Shown here in pieces: positions 18,322 to 29,987 of a stretch of 64,000 nucleotides of DNA. Positions within the stretch are counted from its first letter, which is position 1. Every line of letters starts with the position of its first letter. The DNA comes from Patiria miniata. Taxonomy: Eukaryota; Echinodermata; Asteroidea; Valvatida; Asterinidae. The stretch lies in assembly GCF_015706575.1 (NCBI RefSeq), contig NW_024037059.1, positions 38,539,058-38,603,057 on the forward strand, written 5' to 3'. The position numbers and the translations under genes are program-made. The notes below the pieces were generated by a model. It was not told the DNA's origin and did no database searches. It saw nothing but the letters and a program-made list of their open reading frames with translations.

Positions 18322-21300
18322 TCAGTTGTTAAACAGGGCCACATTTTCAGCCACGAGGTTGTTTGGGATTCTGCCCAGGGACTTCCTGGGTGGCTTCCTG
18401 TGAGGCGAGGAGGGGTTAGGGGAGGGCGACAGGAGGGCCAGCCTAGCACTCAAGGGAGTCAGGGGCTTGTTCTCTTTGCCCGGCCCAGAGCTCAAAACTC
18501 CGCCCTGCCCCAGCTTCGCCTTGGGGCTGGTGAAGCTTTTACTGTGAGGTGAATTGGGAGTTGGGTGAGAAACAGGCTGGTGGTTTGTGTTTTCAGACTC
18601 GATAAGTGTGTTGCTTTGAGCTCTCTTAAAAGGCAACGCAGTTTTCTGAGTTTTAGCGGCACTGATAGATCCCCCAACAGACTTCGACTCTGGAGTCGTC
18701 AAAGTGGGACCAAGGTGGCTACTTTTGCTGCCGCCGTACTTATAGATCGGTTTGACGTCATGAGGGAAATACGCGGGGGAAGCAGAGGCAGCGTTGGGCA
18801 AATTATCTGACGTCCTGGTCATGCTAAGCCTATCATCTCTTTTGCTCATGTTTGCAACTTCTGAAATTTGGACAGGTTTCACAGGACAGACTGACTGACA
18901 AGTTGCAGTTTCACCAGATGGACTGGGATTGGTTTCATCACAGCGACTTCTGGTGTTAAGGTTATAGTGAGTTACATTTTGTGCTCCTTGGACATCTTGA
19001 GAAAGCTTGTTGGAGCCAGGAATATCGGCCCCTGTCGCCTTCCCAGCAGTCTCAGAGGATGGTTCTGCCTCCTCAGTTGACCGTTTGGAAGAGGACGCTT
19101 CAACATCTTTGCCCCTTTCAGCCTTGGTAACAACAGATCTCCTTGCACTTGCTGATTTAGCGGGCAGGCTAATACCGTCTGCTTGTTTCATTGGGTGGGG
19201 TTTACACACTTTCCTACTCACAGTGTTTGTTTCTGTACCAGGAATTATAAATTCTGTGCAGGGTCCGTAATCTTCACTTTCGGTACTGGAATCACAGGCA
19301 AGGACGGTTTCGGTACAAACACTTTCTGGAATTTCCACTCTTTCATTTTTCGACTGTTCCATTTCAGTAGTGGCAGGTTTCTCATCGGATACGTCATGGC
19401 ATGATTTAGTTTCATTCTCTTCCGGCTTGTGCTTGTAGGCAGGGCTGGGCAGTTTATTTTCTAGGGGTTTCTGTTGATGTTTAATTGTCCCAGGCGAAGC
19501 TTTGGTTTTCGGAATGAGTAACTGTTTACATTTTGTTGTATTTAAACCGCAAACTTCCTCCGACTTACTTTTCAGTTGTTCTGCATTGTCAACAGTCTCA
19601 GGACAGTTTTGAGTAGCAATGCCAGTGCCGGAAACCAGGCTACTTAGAACTTCCTGGTTATCAAGATCTTTATCAAACCTCAGCTGTCTCTTAGAGATGC
19701 GCGGTGCGGGCTGCCTGTCTAAAATCTGATCGTATATTTTCTGGACTTCGTATGCGCTCATCTTGCCGGCACTTTCGGGGGAATCAATGCAATCGGGCAT
19801 TTGAGCCAGATCGGCCGACACTTGGCTGATCTCCATATCACTTACGGTTTCAGGGGTCTCGGTATTTGGACGAGTAGGTGTTTGGGGGGCCTCGGTGCCA
19901 CTGGCAAAATGTACAGTGACTTGCTGGCTAGGGTGGATTTCATAGTGAGCTGGCTTCAGCTCTCTGGTAGTTGATGGCGTGTTCGGTTGAGAAAAGGATC
20001 GGATTCGATTCGCAGATTTCATTTGAGTTGACCGACCGCTTTCAAATTTCAAGCACGCCTGGCACGGAGTCCTGTATTTAGCGGCACACGATCGGGCGGA
20101 ATACAAACTCACTTTGGACTCATCGGCCAGTAATGACTGAGCGAGGACAAGGTCTTTACTCTTGTCATACCTATCAACCAAGTCAGTGGCAAACCCTGAC
20201 AGCTGGTACATTTGAAAACTACACGTGCAAGGTTCTGGGGAATCCTTGGACGGCGAAGATATAGGTTTTGATGGCTTGTCCGTTTTCCCCAAGTGGTCTA
20301 ACGATTTGAACTTTCCTGATAGCTGTGTATTACTTTCACATTCACTTTCCATTGTGAGCAAACAGCCTAAGCTCTTGCTCCTGAGCGGGGGCGCTGTTCG
20401 CCAATCCAGGGATCCTGGTTGGGTCTTAAGAGGTGAATACTTACAGGGGGTTCCCGCCCTATCGGAGCCGGGGTCCTGCATGTGCAGACCTGGCTTCCCA
20501 TCCAGGGGGCACTTTTGTGGGGAAGGGGTCCTGGAGCGGTGGAAAATCTCTGCGTTCACGTCGCCATGGCGACTGAGGGTCGAGAGTCGGTTGGACTTGC
20601 CGTGTTGACAGACGTCACTTTTGTCGTCTTGGGCTCTGAAACAGAACGATATAGCTCCTCTGGGGTGGAAGAATCGGTAGTAGAAGATCATAGCGGTCAC
20701 ACCTGTGGGGAATTGACAAAACAGGCTAACCATGACGCATTTCCAGTTGACTTTGCAAGCAAAAATTGATTATTTAACTCAAGCTTTCCATGAAGGGTCT
20801 GTTTTCAAAAAAATAAAAATTTGCATCTGAGAAAGTTAATTTTCATGACAAGGTTTTGCTCTTTACCAACGTTATTTTAAAACACTCTTGAGTCACTGCT
20901 GTTCAAGAGCTGGCGAGAAAATTCACAAGATTGCTTGGGTGGGACTCGAACCCTTGACCTCCTGCTTACGAGATCAGACAATCTCAACCACTCTACCACC
21001 AAGCTTGCCCTGGGGTCAGCAGCACTCAGCAGACAGGTTGGAATCTGTCATATCAGTGAGTACCACAAACAATGAACTGTTTTCGAACCAGCCAGCTGAC
21101 TCCGGCAAGCTCTTTGGTTCAGTGTTTAAGGAATCTGCAGAAGTAAAACAGGATGTCGACAAATCAAATTAGGTTTTGCCCTTCACCGACGTTTAAACAC
21201 TGTATACTCAGTGTGTTACCTCCCGAGTGAAAGTTCGAAAAAAATCACTCGGGTGGGACTCGAACCCACGACCCCCTGCTTTCTAGTGCAGATGTCTTAC

Positions 21301-21505
21301 CACTCGACCACCGAGCTAATGGGATCGGTTGGCCGGTTCGAATCTGATGTACATAGCAGCGGGTACCGCATAAACTATTATAAGATGGAATTTTTTTGGA
21401 TGTCGATGGATGTCGACAGTTTGAGCCCAACCTGTGCAAGCTTGTTAAATTCTTCCTTGCCAGCTATCGGACGACACCCCTTTCACTAGATTGCATACAC
21501 TGCTT

Positions 21506-21545
<40 letters not shown>

Positions 21546-24500
21546 CAAAAAAAACCCCGGCATTTTAGATGCTAGGAAAAGAAGTGTTAGCTCACCTATG
21601 ATGAAACCACCAAACACCACTATGAACCCGAGAAACGTGTACCAATCCTCCAGCATCCCGAAGCGATGCCACAGCAGCAGCAACACGATGTTCTCCACGG
21701 CAACAATCAGGTAGAAGATGCTGATGCGGTACCTGGTATTGCCCTCCTTGAGGTTGAAGAAGCAGAAGACGTAGACGGTGCCGATGACGCAGTTGAAGAG
21801 CCTCTCCTCAGGCCAGGAGTCGCAGAAATCGGTGCGCTGGAAGTACACCCAGGCCACCATGGCAAGCCAGTGCAGGCCTGGTGAGAGACGAGAAAGTAAC
21901 AGACAGTTAAGCCCGTCTCCAGCCAGCATGGTTCTTGCTGGTTCTGTTATCTCTATTTCCGTTCCCCTTGGATGGGATTTGAGTTAATCACAAGTCACTC
22001 AACGTCTATTATCCCTCCCCTGGGGCGGGTGGGGAGGCAAATGGGGGTAAACTGGCTTGCCCAAGGACACAGCATATGGCTAGTAGCTGAATTTGAAACC
22101 CTTACCCTCTATCATGAATCACAAACCCTTACCATAATGCCAAACCCCCCATATTGCCAGAGCAAAATTATTGGGTGTCAAAAAGTGAGGTTACTAGAGC
22201 TTTCAAGAAAAAAAAAGCGCCCGGCAGGTGGTGTCCCTAAGCAAGCGCCTTTACTGCAATTGACCCAAAAGAGAAATTACCACGGCTGTGTATACTCTCC
22301 ATGGAATTGAAATAAACCTTCAAAACGATTATAGTGAGTCTTAATATTAGGTTAAGCAAGTCGATGCTTCAGGTATCATGCAGTATAAGTCTTGATAGAT
22401 AACCCTTAATTTTATACAAGTACCTCAGTCGGTGGTAACATATAAGAACTTACCCACTACCAGAAATGTGTAGGCCTTGAAGGCGGAAGCAAACAGCACC
22501 AATGCCACAACACGGGATGAGATCATTCCGATGCGCCAAATGGTCTGAAGGATAGCGCCAGGCCACGATATGCCATTCTTGTCGGTCCGCACACGGCGAT
22601 GGGCGCGACTGTAGGCAACCACCGCCCAGCAGAGGGAAAAAAGCGATACTGTACCAGCAATACCTTCAAAACAGAAAATAGATAAGGCAATATATTTGAC
22701 ATGAATGTTTTTGCTTCAAACTGCCCAGCAAAGGGCAGAAAATAGAAAATAGATAAGGCAATATTTTTGACATGAATGTTTTTGCTTCAAACTGCCCAGC
22801 AGAGGGAAAAAAGCGATACTGTACCAGCAATACCTTCAAAACAGAAAATAGATAAGGCAATATTTTTGACATGGATGTTTTTGCTTCAAACTGCCCAGCA
22901 GAGGGCAGAAAATAGATAAGGCAATATTTTTGACATGGATGTTTTTGCTTCAAACTGCCCAGCAGAGGGGAAAAAGCGATACTGTACCAGCAATACCTTC
23001 GAAACAGAAAATAGATAAGGCAATATTTTTGACATGAATGTTTTTGCTTCAAACTGCCCAGCAGAAGGCAGAAAATAGAAAATAGATAAGGCAATATTTT
23101 TGACATGAATGTTTTTGCTTCAAACTGCCCAGCAGAGGGGAAAAAAGCGATACTGTACCAGCAATACCTTCAAAACAGAAAATAGATAAGGCAATATTTT
23201 TGACATGAATGTTTTTGCTTGAAACTGCCCAGCAGAGGGCAGAAAATAGACAATAGATAAGGCAATATTTTTGACATGGATGTTTTTGCTTCAAACTGCC
23301 CAGCAGAGGGAAAAAAGCGATACTGTACCAGCAATACCTTCGAAACAGAAAATAGATAAGGCAATATTTTTGACATGAATGTTTTTGCTTCAAACTGCCC
23401 AGCAGAGGGCAGAAAATAGAAAATAGATAAGACAATATTTTTGACATGGATGTTTTTGCTTCAAACTGCCCAGCAGAGGGAAAAAAGCGATACTGTACCA
23501 GCAATACCTTCAAAACAGAAAATAGATAAGGCAATATTTTTGACATGAATGTTTTTGCTTCAAACTGCCCAGCAGAGGGCAGAAAATAGATAAGGCAATA
23601 TTTTTGACATGGATGTTTTTGCTTCATACTGTACCAGCAATACCTTCGAAACAGAAAATAGATAAGGCAATATTTTGGACATGAATGTTTTTGCTTCAAA
23701 CTGCCCAGCAGAGGGAAAAAAGCGATACTGTACCAGCAATACCTTGAAACAGAAAATAGATAAGGCAATATTTTTGAAATGAATGTTTTTGCTTCAAACT
23801 GCCCAGCAGAGGGCAGAAAATAGACAATAGATAAGGCAATATTTTTGACATGGATGTTTTTGCTTCAAACTGCCCAGCAGAGGGAAAAAAGCGATACTGT
23901 ACCAGCAATACCTTCAAAACAGAAAATAGATAAGGCAATATTTTTGACATGAATGTTTTTGCTTCAAACTGCCCAGCAGAGGGCAGAAAATAGAAAATAG
24001 ATAAGGCAATATTTTTGGCATGAATCTTTTTGCTTCAAACTTTTTTATATGTGCAAATTCATTACATGGTTCCCACTTCCTTCAACCATGTCTCAAATGC
24101 CCACATCTTACATTAGAGCTAGAGCAAATTTTCTCCAAGATTTCAGCTGAATGCATACAGATTAGAAAGACATCTATGCTCAGTACATCTACCAAGTTTT
24201 AGTCCTTTTCAACAGGACTACAGTGTGTGGAAAACACCGGACAAAAGTCATAAAAACAAGATGCAAACGAAAAGAAAATCTCTTGCTGTTTTTTGAAGAA
24301 AATGGGGGGGGGGGGGTTCGAGTCTGTCACACACTTAGAGGGAGTCTGAGGAATTGTTGATGAAGCTGTTGATTGGTCAATTTGGCTGTCATGTTTTTGT
24401 AAAACAATAACGGGCCACATTGGCTCGTGACAGACTTTACTCATTGAAGAGGACATCACTTCTCACCGGTGAAGAGGTTTTCGTCGTTGGTAGCCACCAT

Positions 24501-27500
24501 GATGTACAGCTGCAAGACAACCTGGGGCGCCGATTCCAGAAAGGACTCGAACAGACGCAGCATGCAGACGTCGCTCTGCTGGTGATGTAGGCGCTCAAAG
24601 TCCAGCGGGTCCCTGCTCCGCCGCGCCTCCAGGCCCGTCTCGAAGACAGTCACATACCTTAGAGGTGACAAGAATCAGGAAATGGAAATACTTGTAAATT
24701 AAATATCCATTTTAAAAATGTATTTTGTATGTAAACTAAAACTGTCTGGTAGACAACTGCCAGCTGGGTACATTTTATAATACATCGGATTACATCCGGA
24801 GACAAAATTCTGAAATCGACCAAGGTAAATGAATTTCTATCGGGTGAAAGTACAGAACTCAAAATGGCAAGGACAGTACATCTTTACATTGGGCAAATGG
24901 GTGATGGATGTTAGATGAATTAAGGCAGTGGACATTTGGCTGGCGCCGGTTTTTGTAGTAAACGCTGTTTTCACAGAGGTTTTCTCTTACTGGCTTATAT
25001 ATAATCAAGTGATATCGACCGCAACAGCTTTCGTTTATTAAACCCTAGTGTGCCAGAGGCTACCTTTGATTTCTCTTGCAAACTAGAAAGCCTCTGTGAA
25101 AATACTAAAAATGAATTAATGAATTGAATGATTGAATAGTTGAAAACAGTTAAAATTATCTACATATAACATTGATGGTCATCATGGTGCCTCTCTAGTC
25201 CGAAAATTTGGGACTCTCAATACTGTGTTAGTGTATGACTAGGAGAGTCTCAAAACTTCAGATAGTGAAAACATGCAATACAAGAAAATAGACTGACACA
25301 TGAAAAAAACAGTCCAACATCCCTTTAGTATACTGCATCAATCAACTGTGTCAAAAGAAGCGTCTGGTACCTGATCTCTATTTCTACACATTCTCTCCAC
25401 AGTCATCAGGTCATGCCACCAGACTACTGAAGGGTCAATCTTTTCAAAAAGTTGGACATGCACCAGTCTAGTCTTAGGTTTCAAATTGAAGTCACTTTGC
25501 GTCACTCTCAGGTGCAAAATGTTGAAGACACCTTGTCTCCTTTAAAAATTGAATTGAGACCTCAAACTTGGCTGGTGAAATACTGAAGACCTTGTCTTTG
25601 CCTAGCCTTGGTCAAGGCGCTAGTTGTTTTTTATCCGGCCGTAGCGCGGTAATGCATGCAGTCATAATGTCTATGCGCTATGCATGCAGTACAGTGCATT
25701 AAAAATACAGCACGAACAGCGACCTCACGCGGCCACTATATTTATGCAAATCAGTTGGACCCAATATAGCGCCTCGGTTCAATCGTCCATGTGAGGTTTT
25801 GGGGGTGGTGCTCATTATGTTAATAGCCTTAGCTGACCTTAAATGTCGTTTTCTTATTGGTCGATCGTTGCAGGGAAACTTGCTTAGTAAAACGTGGCAC
25901 CGTACATAATCCATACATGTACACGTACACGTTATGTGTCTCTGCACACGGCACCAATGCACAAAAACTGTGGTTCCTGTCACGTCCGCAAAAGGCGAAT
26001 AGCTAGCTGCAAACAATTTGATGACGTCCGGATTTACCAAGGTGTGATTGGACACTCCACATATTAGCCCCGCCTACACTTATCTGTATTCGCATACGAG
26101 GTCGTGCGCTAGAAATCCAGCGCAAAATAAAGAAAAACATAAGCTTTTGCCGACGATTGAACCAAGGCGCGATATTGGGTCCAACTAATTTGCATAGAAA
26201 TGGTGGCCGCATGAGGTCGCTGTTCGCGCTGTATTTTTAATGCACTGCATAATGCATGGCCCTAGCGAGGATATCGTTTACGCGCCACGGCCGGGATGAA
26301 TAACATTTAGCGCCTTGACCAAGGCTAGTCTTTGCCTCATGAACATTTTGGACAATTTTGTGGGCTAAAGAGTGAGTAAAGTTGGTCTGATTTTGTTTGC
26401 ATGTTTTCGCACTCAAGACAAGGTCCCAGTCTGGTACCTCTCTACGGGTCCAATAAGGCAACAATGGAAGACCCATCTCCAGCCTGTCATGTCTTCATCT
26501 GCCAAGTACCAGCGCACACTAAACACTTGAATGATGATAGAGGGCAGCAGTGTAAAGCCCAGAGTGAGGCAGCCCCAGCCTGGCTCACCGTGGACGAAAT
26601 ATTGACTCGCTGCCAGGCCATCTGAGGAAATAAAAAAAAACACAAATATTATATTATAGGGGCCTAAGCATCGGAACAAAATCTTGTCTTCAAGATGGAC
26701 AACTAAATAGGCCTCATTGCTTTACCCCTTTTTTTTTGTTTTTTAAATTTGCGTGTTTCATTTTGTCATCTTCGTCATTGTTTCCCCCAACCAAAATTTC
26801 CCCCGAGTTTCTGAAAAAATTCAAAACTCTGCCTGCTTTCCACGACTTTCCAGTTGATTTTCAATATTGTCAAGTAAGAAACTAAGGTGAGTCCTAGTCC
26901 CACTATCTGGGTCGCTAGAACTCCTTTTTTGACATTTGGGATGTGACTGTCGTACTAGTATGACGGTAACATTCCAAATGTCAAAAAAAGGAGTTTTACT
27001 TTTAGTGAACCAGTTAGTGGGACTAGGTGAGTCCAATCAATAAACCTAAACATCGCTAATAAAACATAAAATTAAGTAGATTTTGGAACGGGGCCTGTAA
27101 CTTAAGTTAACTCTTCCATGTCCACAATCGGCAAAAATGTAGGCCTAAAGATACCAAGTTTAACCGATCAAAATGATAGAGACTTTCTTTATATTATTAG
27201 GGGCGTAAATATACACAAAAAGCAAACACATACATAGGCTACATTGTATTTGTAGGCCTAATAAAACATTTCAGCGATTGTGTAGTTAAGAGGGCCAATT
27301 GGAGTGACTTATTTTACCAAACAAGTTTGGGCCATTGTTTTAACGCAGTGGCTATTGTTACGGCAGCCGTAACGCATTTCCCATTTTCTATCGTTACGGT
27401 AGACTGCAACTTTTATAAAAACATAAAAGAAAAATATAAAATTAGAAAAGAAAATATAAAATTAGAAGGAAAAAAGTGAATTTGAACGTTACGAAATTCG

Positions 27501-28257
27501 GACTTTATTTCCCTTTTAAAAAAAATCCTCCAAAGCCTCAGGTTAGAAAAGGAAAAAAATTCGAGTGCAAAACTGAGATTCGAACCCGCAACCTCGTGGT
27601 GCAAAATCCATCCCTCTATCGACTGAGCTGTCGCACTGCTCGCTAAAACGTGTGGAAACAAATAATTATATTCCTGCGTGCGTATCAAAAAAGTATCGTA
27701 GAGGGCGCTAAACAACGACTGCCGTAACGATAGCCACTTCGTTGTTTTAAAGGCTCGTCTCGTGGAATAGAGAGATGAGACTGAGAGGGCCGGGTTTCGA
27801 TTTTTTGAGGGAAATTTTGGAACGAAAATTAAGATGGCGATCACTGCACCGCGACGCAGGTCGCACAGTGTACATGTATGCACAAAACCGTGTTGATTCG
27901 CATGGCACCGTCCGTTGGTTTGTAATGTTACACTTGTTGTACATCATTGTCATGCAATGTCATGGAATGCCAATGCATGTCGTGTGACTGTGAGTGTGAC
28001 TTACCCGTTGCAATGTCGGCAGCGAATGTGACCATCGAAATCAGAACGATAGTGGCGTCAAACACGTTAAATGTGTTAGTCCGGGCGAAGAAATGTCTCT
28101 CACACTCTCTACATGGCGGCAATGTCTCATCCAGATCATTATTTTCGATGCGGATTGGCGATTCGCCGCCAGTTTCCTTCACAATTTCAGCACTTTCTTT
28201 AGCCATGTTTTTCCCGGCGGTGTTTTGAAATAGATTGACAGGTCCTTCTGAGGTCAT
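18322..28257 (-). CDS. XKR: XK-related (XKR) membrane protein with long C-terminal tail
   Basis: Exons in order: 28005-28257, 26438-26621, 24467-24657, 22454-22663, 21596-21877, 18322-20702, summing to 3501 nt (1166 aa) with phases 1,2,1,1,1. Family signatures: FDATIVLISMVTFAADIATD in the first membrane segment, FESFLESAPQVVLQLYIM at about 182-199, SLFSLCWAVVAYSRAHR in exon 4, and a hydrophobic block EDWYTFLGFIVVFGGFIIG in exon 5. Some XKR proteins are caspase-activated phospholipid scramblases of the plasma membrane; activity here is inferred. The last exon adds about 790 residues, mostly disordered and Ser/Pro/Lys-rich, far longer than the usual XKR tail. It contains DLVD (547-550) and DCID (677-680), possible caspase sites. 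The upstream ATG is used; a second in-frame ATG at 28204-28206 has a good context (AACATGG). The subtype (XKR4/6/7-like) is not resolved. Confidence 0.9.
20850..21175 (-). mobile_element. tRNA-Thr-like SINE or tRNA relic
   Basis: Minus-strand bases about 21007-20935 read like a tRNA: TGGTAGAGTGGTTGAGA, an anticodon-loop-like CTCGTAA (CGT, Thr) and GGGTTCGAGTCCCACC, with six of seven acceptor pairs (GCTTGG/CCAAGC). The flanking text AGGTTTTGC...ACGTT recurs at the next tRNA-like unit (21175-21390), so both are probably SINE copies in XKR intron 5. A functional tRNA cannot be excluded. Confidence 0.55.
21175..21390 (-). mobile_element. tRNA-like SINE, second unit
   Basis: Minus-strand bases about 21318-21248 give GCTCGGTGGTCGAGTGGTAAG, then GTGGGTTCGAGTCCCACC, closing with CCGAGT. 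The anticodon loop looks one base too long. It has the same flanking body text as the unit at 20850-21175. Confidence 0.55.
21506..21545. repeat. Long poly-A tract
   Basis: About 36-38 consecutive A on the plus strand lie in XKR intron 5, some 50-90 bp past the exon 5 donor. It is possibly a retroelement tail; nothing else identifies one. Confidence 0.8.
21920..22150 (-). mobile_element. tRNA-derived SINE, copy 2 (degenerate)
   Basis: It shares GGCTTGCCCAAGGACACA, CATATGGC and CACAAACCCT with the SINE at 13965-14247. The B-box region is mutated (TTTGAAACCC instead of TTCGAACCC), so this copy is old. It lies in XKR intron 4. Confidence 0.6.
22664..24030. repeat. ~170-bp tandem array carrying copies of the XKR exon 4 3' splice site
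   Basis: The array directly abuts exon 4 of the XKR gene (exon edge 22663) and fills part of intron 3. Each ~170-bp unit has two sub-blocks. One holds, on the minus strand, an acceptor TTCTGTTTTGAAG|GTATTG followed by about 40 nt matching the start of exon 4 (GGTACAGTATCGC, CTCTGCTGGGC). The other lacks it (AGAGGGCAGAAAATAG). Both continue with ATAAGGCAATATTTTTGACAT and a GTTTTTGCTTCAAACTGCCC spacer. About eight extra acceptor-exon copies start near 22812, 22975, 23146, 23316, 23486, 23626, 23717 and 23887. Most unit lengths are near multiples of three, so long spurious open frames result. Confidence 0.88.
25606..26324. mobile_element. ~720-bp element with ~180-bp terminal inverted repeats
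   Basis: The left terminus CCTTGGTCAAGGCGCTA and right terminus TAGCGCCTTGACCAAGG are flanked by CTAG on both sides. The arms continue with CAGCGACCTCACGCGGCC against GGCCGCATGAGGTCGCTG and GGACCCAATATAGCGCC against GGCGCGATATTGGGTCC. It lies in XKR intron 2 and no transposase is seen. Confidence 0.75.
26890..27028. mobile_element. Palindromic MITE
   Basis: The arms CCTAGTCCCACTA and TAGTGGGACTAGG, then CTCCTTTTTTGACATTTGG and CCAAATGTCAAAAAAAGGAG, pair around a short centre (TCGTACTAGTATGA). It lies in XKR intron 1. Class not assigned. Confidence 0.75.
27344..27741. mobile_element. Inverted-repeat element with TTGTTTTAA target duplication and tRNA-like core
   Basis: Ends CGCAGTGGCTAT(T)GTTACGG and CCGTAACGATAGCCACTTCG are mirrored. 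TTGTTTTAA flanks both sides (27335-27343 and 27742-27750), a probable 8-9 bp duplication. Inside, minus-strand 27645-27572 has tRNA-like boxes (CAGTCGATAGAGGG, GGTTCGAATC). Possibly a hAT-type MITE that received a SINE. Confidence 0.6.
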
Positions 28258-28540
28258 TGAGCATGCGTACTATGCGAAGCTGTTAGTCTGGCTCCCAGAC
28301 CAAAAGTTCTGACTACAACAGTTAGTCAATTTCAGGGGGATCGTCGGGTCAGGCAACCAGACTAAGCCGTTATATAGCCTCTTTTCGAGTCTTGGAATTT
28401 TCCGTTCAGCAGTAGACCGTTTTTTCTAAGGGCTGTGAAATAATGAAAACATACACTACATGTAAAAGTACCATAGATTTCAATAAATCTGAAAATTAAA
28501 TTAGCCTTAACCCCCTAGAGTGTGTGTGAAAAATTATATT

Positions 28541-29074
28541 AAAGGGAAAATACAACATTTGCAAACATCAAAAAATAAAACTACCAAATCATTTTGAAAT
28601 ACCTTGCTGGACTGTTAGTCATGATAGTATAAAGCATCCTGTATAATCATGGCACCTGGTATACTGTCATTTTCAAGAAAAGTGGTATTTTTGTATCAAT
28701 TTCCAACGCTGATCGGCCGACCAGCGTTGGAAATTGATACAAAAATACCGGCTTTTTTTTCAAAAACTGGCCCCAATTGACCATCGCACTTGTTTGCAAT
28801 CGATTACACACCTATGAAAGGGGTACAAGCCAGCTAGACTGGTTCCCTGCCCTTACAATTCCCCAATGTATGTAAACTGCTCTGTTTCTTCTTATATGGA
28901 GTCAGGGAACCAGACTACAGGAAAATGATTGTTTTTCTTGGTTTTTAAAGCATTTTCGAACCCAAAACCTCAAAAAAGTCAGTGTAACTATATTTGCTAT
29001 ACATTTCCAACCCCCAATTCCATCCATTTCTGAAAATTACAGCAAAAGCTTAATGATGTATATTCCCTTTAAAG
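28541..29074 (+). mobile_element. ~530-bp element with perfect internal hairpin, copy 1
   Basis: It begins AAAGGGAAAATACAACATT and ends GTATATTCCCTTTAAAGGG (mirrored ends). At 28690-28750 a near-perfect palindrome, arms about 27 bp, centres on TCGGCCGA. Related copies lie at 61912-62440 (same strand) and 48600-49140 (opposite strand, more decayed). Shared text includes CAGGGAACCAGACTAC and GGTACAAGCC. Confidence 0.7.
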
Positions 29075-29547
29075 GGAATATTTTCCCATTAAAACTATAT
29101 ATACTACCACAAACCAGAATTTTCTTAAATTCAAACATATCCAGTACTTAGTATCCATATATTAACATGGAATATCACAATGAACAACACGGTGACAAAC
29201 ATTTTAATTTTTTCCCTTGAGGTGTTTATTGTAAATCGTATCAAATGAAGTTGGCATGACCGCCAACTATGATCATTTCTGCACATGAAAAAAACCCTGC
29301 AATATATTAAAGCATACTAACCACGAATTAGCCTTTTAGAGCAACCTTAACAAGACTTTAGAGCAAACTTAACAGGACATTAACTCAATTTCAATGGATT
29401 AAACTATTGAAACGTTTTAGGAATAAATTTTAACTGTAACCATAACCATTCATTAAAAAAAAAAGCAAGTAAGCTCTCGTCAAAAACAAGTTATTAAACT
29501 AATGTGTAAACATAATTATATCCGAGTACGTGACCCGTGTAGCGTGT

Positions 29548-29764
29548 AATGGGCTGATCCAGTAAGCACCACCCCATGGTGTTCTGACCAATCACAGCCG
29601 TGATTTATGTCCGACGTGCGTGCACTAAAGTCCAACATGCGTGCACGCCATAGACGCGCGTATGATGCGCGCGGAAGGAAAGTGCAGCGTGGCATTGGAG
29701 AGGAGCACGTGTTAATTTGCCCACGTACGTGCGCACTGGGCGGAGCTTACTGGATCGGTCCATT
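29548..29764 (-). mobile_element. MITE, TGGACCGATCCAGTAAGC family, copy 2
   Basis: The ends TAATGGGCTGATCCAGTAAGC and GCTTACTGGATCGGTCCATTA enclose the same GC-rich interior as 16198-16402 in the opposite orientation (GACCAATCACA, GTGCACGCC, CGCGCG). Confidence 0.75.
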
Positions 29765-29987
29765 ACCAGTGCAGCCCCAGCTCAACTTCCCTTTCCCCCT
29801 GTTCCTCCCTCCCCCCGTCAGAATTCTGAGAAGACAAAAAAGATGCCCCCCTCCCCACCGTTTCATAAATGAGACCCCAAGCACCCCTTTGTATTCTGCA
29901 AACTAGACCTCTAGTTACAACGTATATTAGCATACGACTACAAAACGTGGGTTTTTTTTCATTCAGAGCACGGTACGCCCATCGGGG

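Noticed and set aside
22666..23950. Long minus-strand open frames (up to 239 codons) with repeated KYCLIYFLF-type text
   Set aside because: They are produced by the tandem array, whose units are near multiples of three. Apart from the copied exon 4 start they have no protein character.
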